Positions 63,077 through 63,833 of a stretch of 63,833 nucleotides of DNA are shown here, piece by piece (the stretch's first letter is position 1; the number at the start of each line of letters is the position of its first letter). The notes beneath the pieces are model-generated. The model searched no databases. It worked only from the letters and a program-made list of their open reading frames with translations, and had not been told where the DNA came from. Source of the DNA: an uncultured Erythrobacter sp. (lineage in GTDB: Bacteria > Pseudomonadota > Alphaproteobacteria > Sphingomonadales > Sphingomonadaceae); assembly GCA_937969505.1 (NCBI GenBank), contig CALBWA010000025.1, positions 1-63,833 of the forward strand, written 5' to 3'. The position numbers and the translations under genes are program-made.

Positions 63077-63833
63077 ATGGCCGTATACACCCATCTCGCC
63101 GCCGAAGACCTGGCACGGCTGATTGCTGCCTATGATGTCGGCGATCTTGTCTCTGCCAAGGGGATCGCGGAAGGCGTATCGAACAGCAATTGGCTGATCG
63201 AGACCACAGGTGCAGATGGCACCGGTGCACGATTTATTCTGACCATGTACGAACGGCGTATTGATCTGGCCGATTTGCCCTTCTTCCTGGGTCTGCTTGA
63301 TCATCTTGCCGATCATGATTGCCCGGTACCGCGCACCATTCATGATCGCGAAGGCGCAGCATTTCGATTGATTGATGGTAAAGCAGTCGCCCTGATCGAA
63401 TTTCTTCCGGGCGTATCGATTGACCGCCCCACCCCAGCGCAAGCGCGATCCGTTGGGCGGGCGCTGGCGCAAATCCATCTGGCCGCGCGTGACTTTGATC
63501 AATCGCGCTACCAGACATTGGGACTGGCAGCATGGGATGATCTGATCGACAAATGCGGCGCAGACAATTTGGCGAAAATCGATCCGCACCTGCCCGACAT
63601 GGCGTTTGACGAGCTGAGCTGGTTGGCGGGCGAGTGGCCCGGCGGCCTGCCGCACGGCGTCAGCCATTGCGATCTGTTTCCCGACAATGTGTTGATGCTG
63701 GACGATAAGGTTTCTGGCCTGATCGACTTCTATTTCGCTGCCAATGACATCTTCGCCTATGATCTGGCGGTCACTCATGCCGCATGGGCCTTTGATGCAA
63801 GCGGTCAGGAATTTCGACCGGATATCTCAGCGG
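63077..63833 (+). CDS. thrB: Homoserine kinase, APH-fold type (3' end outside window)
   Basis: The first 252 residues of a kinase with the aminoglycoside-phosphotransferase fold; the gene runs off the right edge. Motifs: GIAEGVSNSNWLIETTGADG (nucleotide loop), LIEFLPGVSIDRPTPAQARS, catalytic HCDLFPDNVLMLDDKVSGLI and the metal Asp in LIDFYFAANDIFAYDLAVTH. This matches the ThrB2-type homoserine kinase common in alphaproteobacteria, which makes O-phosphohomoserine for threonine. The ATG at 63077 lies 15 bases after the ispH stop. Without the C-terminus a choline-kinase-like alternative cannot be fully excluded. Confidence 0.88.
   Translation, partial: MAVYTHLAAEDLARLIAAYDVGDLVSAKGIAEGVSNSNWLIETTGADGTGARFILTMYERRIDLADLPFFLGLLDHLADHDCPVPRTIHDREGAAFRLIDGKAVALIEFLPGVSIDRPTPAQARSVGRALAQIHLAARDFDQSRYQTLGLAAWDDLIDKCGADNLAKIDPHLPDMAFDELSWLAGEWPGGLPHGVSHCDLFPDNVLMLDDKVSGLIDFYFAANDIFAYDLAVTHAAWAFDASGQEFRPDISA

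Overview
This window looks like chromosomal core DNA from an alphaproteobacterium, most likely Sphingomonadales (Erythrobacteraceae-like). That assignment is inference. It rests on high GC by eye (about 60%), the alphaproteobacterial order of the dcw cluster, the argS-SPOR-nagZ-scpA-scpB-tatA-tatB-tatC block, an FtsZ with a very long acidic C-terminal linker, and a type-2 (short) ArgC. I see no prophage, insertion sequence, CRISPR array, rRNA or tRNA. The DNA is gene-dense, with many 1- to 4-base stop/start overlaps.

Region 1 (1-6100): the start of a BtuB-like TonB receptor behind a cobalamin riboswitch, a proline-rich lipoprotein, a Bax-inhibitor-1 membrane protein with a clear terminator, proC, a YbjN-like gene and a TPR-SPOR protein. 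All are on the minus strand.

Region 2 (6166-25226, minus): a complete dcw cluster. In transcription order it is mraZ, rsmH, ftsL-like, ftsI, murE, murF, mraY, murD, ftsW, murG, murC, murB, ddl, ftsQ, ftsA, ftsZ. It makes the UDP-MurNAc-pentapeptide and lipid I/II precursors and the core divisome. Almost every junction is an ATGA, GTGA or TGATG overlap. The only real breaks are mraY-murF (16 bases) and ftsA-ftsZ (159 bases); the second gap holds a perfect DnaA-box sequence.

Region 3 (25227-42285): an intergenic region with phased GGGAT repeats, an orphan lipoprotein/membrane-protein pair, a cysteine synthase, a ferredoxin, an AlkA-type glycosylase, an esterase, an S9 peptidase, an SDR, a pterin dehydratase, ccmAB, map, an M17 aminopeptidase, an isolated SH3-like protein, argC, glnB-glnA with a sigma54-like upstream sequence, a DUF4197-like protein and a lone phage-type lysozyme.

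Region 4 (42282-53610): tamB, tamA and the N-end-rule transferase (bpt/ate) run together on minus, followed on the same strand by an ACT-containing threonine dehydratase. Divergent from them are a beta-hydroxyacid dehydrogenase and an exported amidohydrolase.

Region 5 (53611-63833): a 450-base AT-richer leader and a 70-residue small membrane protein with a strong terminator, then tatCBA-scpBA-nagZ-SPOR-argS (written right to left), a lipoprotein, ispH and the start of an APH-type homoserine kinase.

No clearly new multigene system is visible. The items most worth testing are regulatory (DnaA box before ftsZ, phased repeats before mraZ, imperfect sigma54 site before glnB) and a few orphan small proteins.
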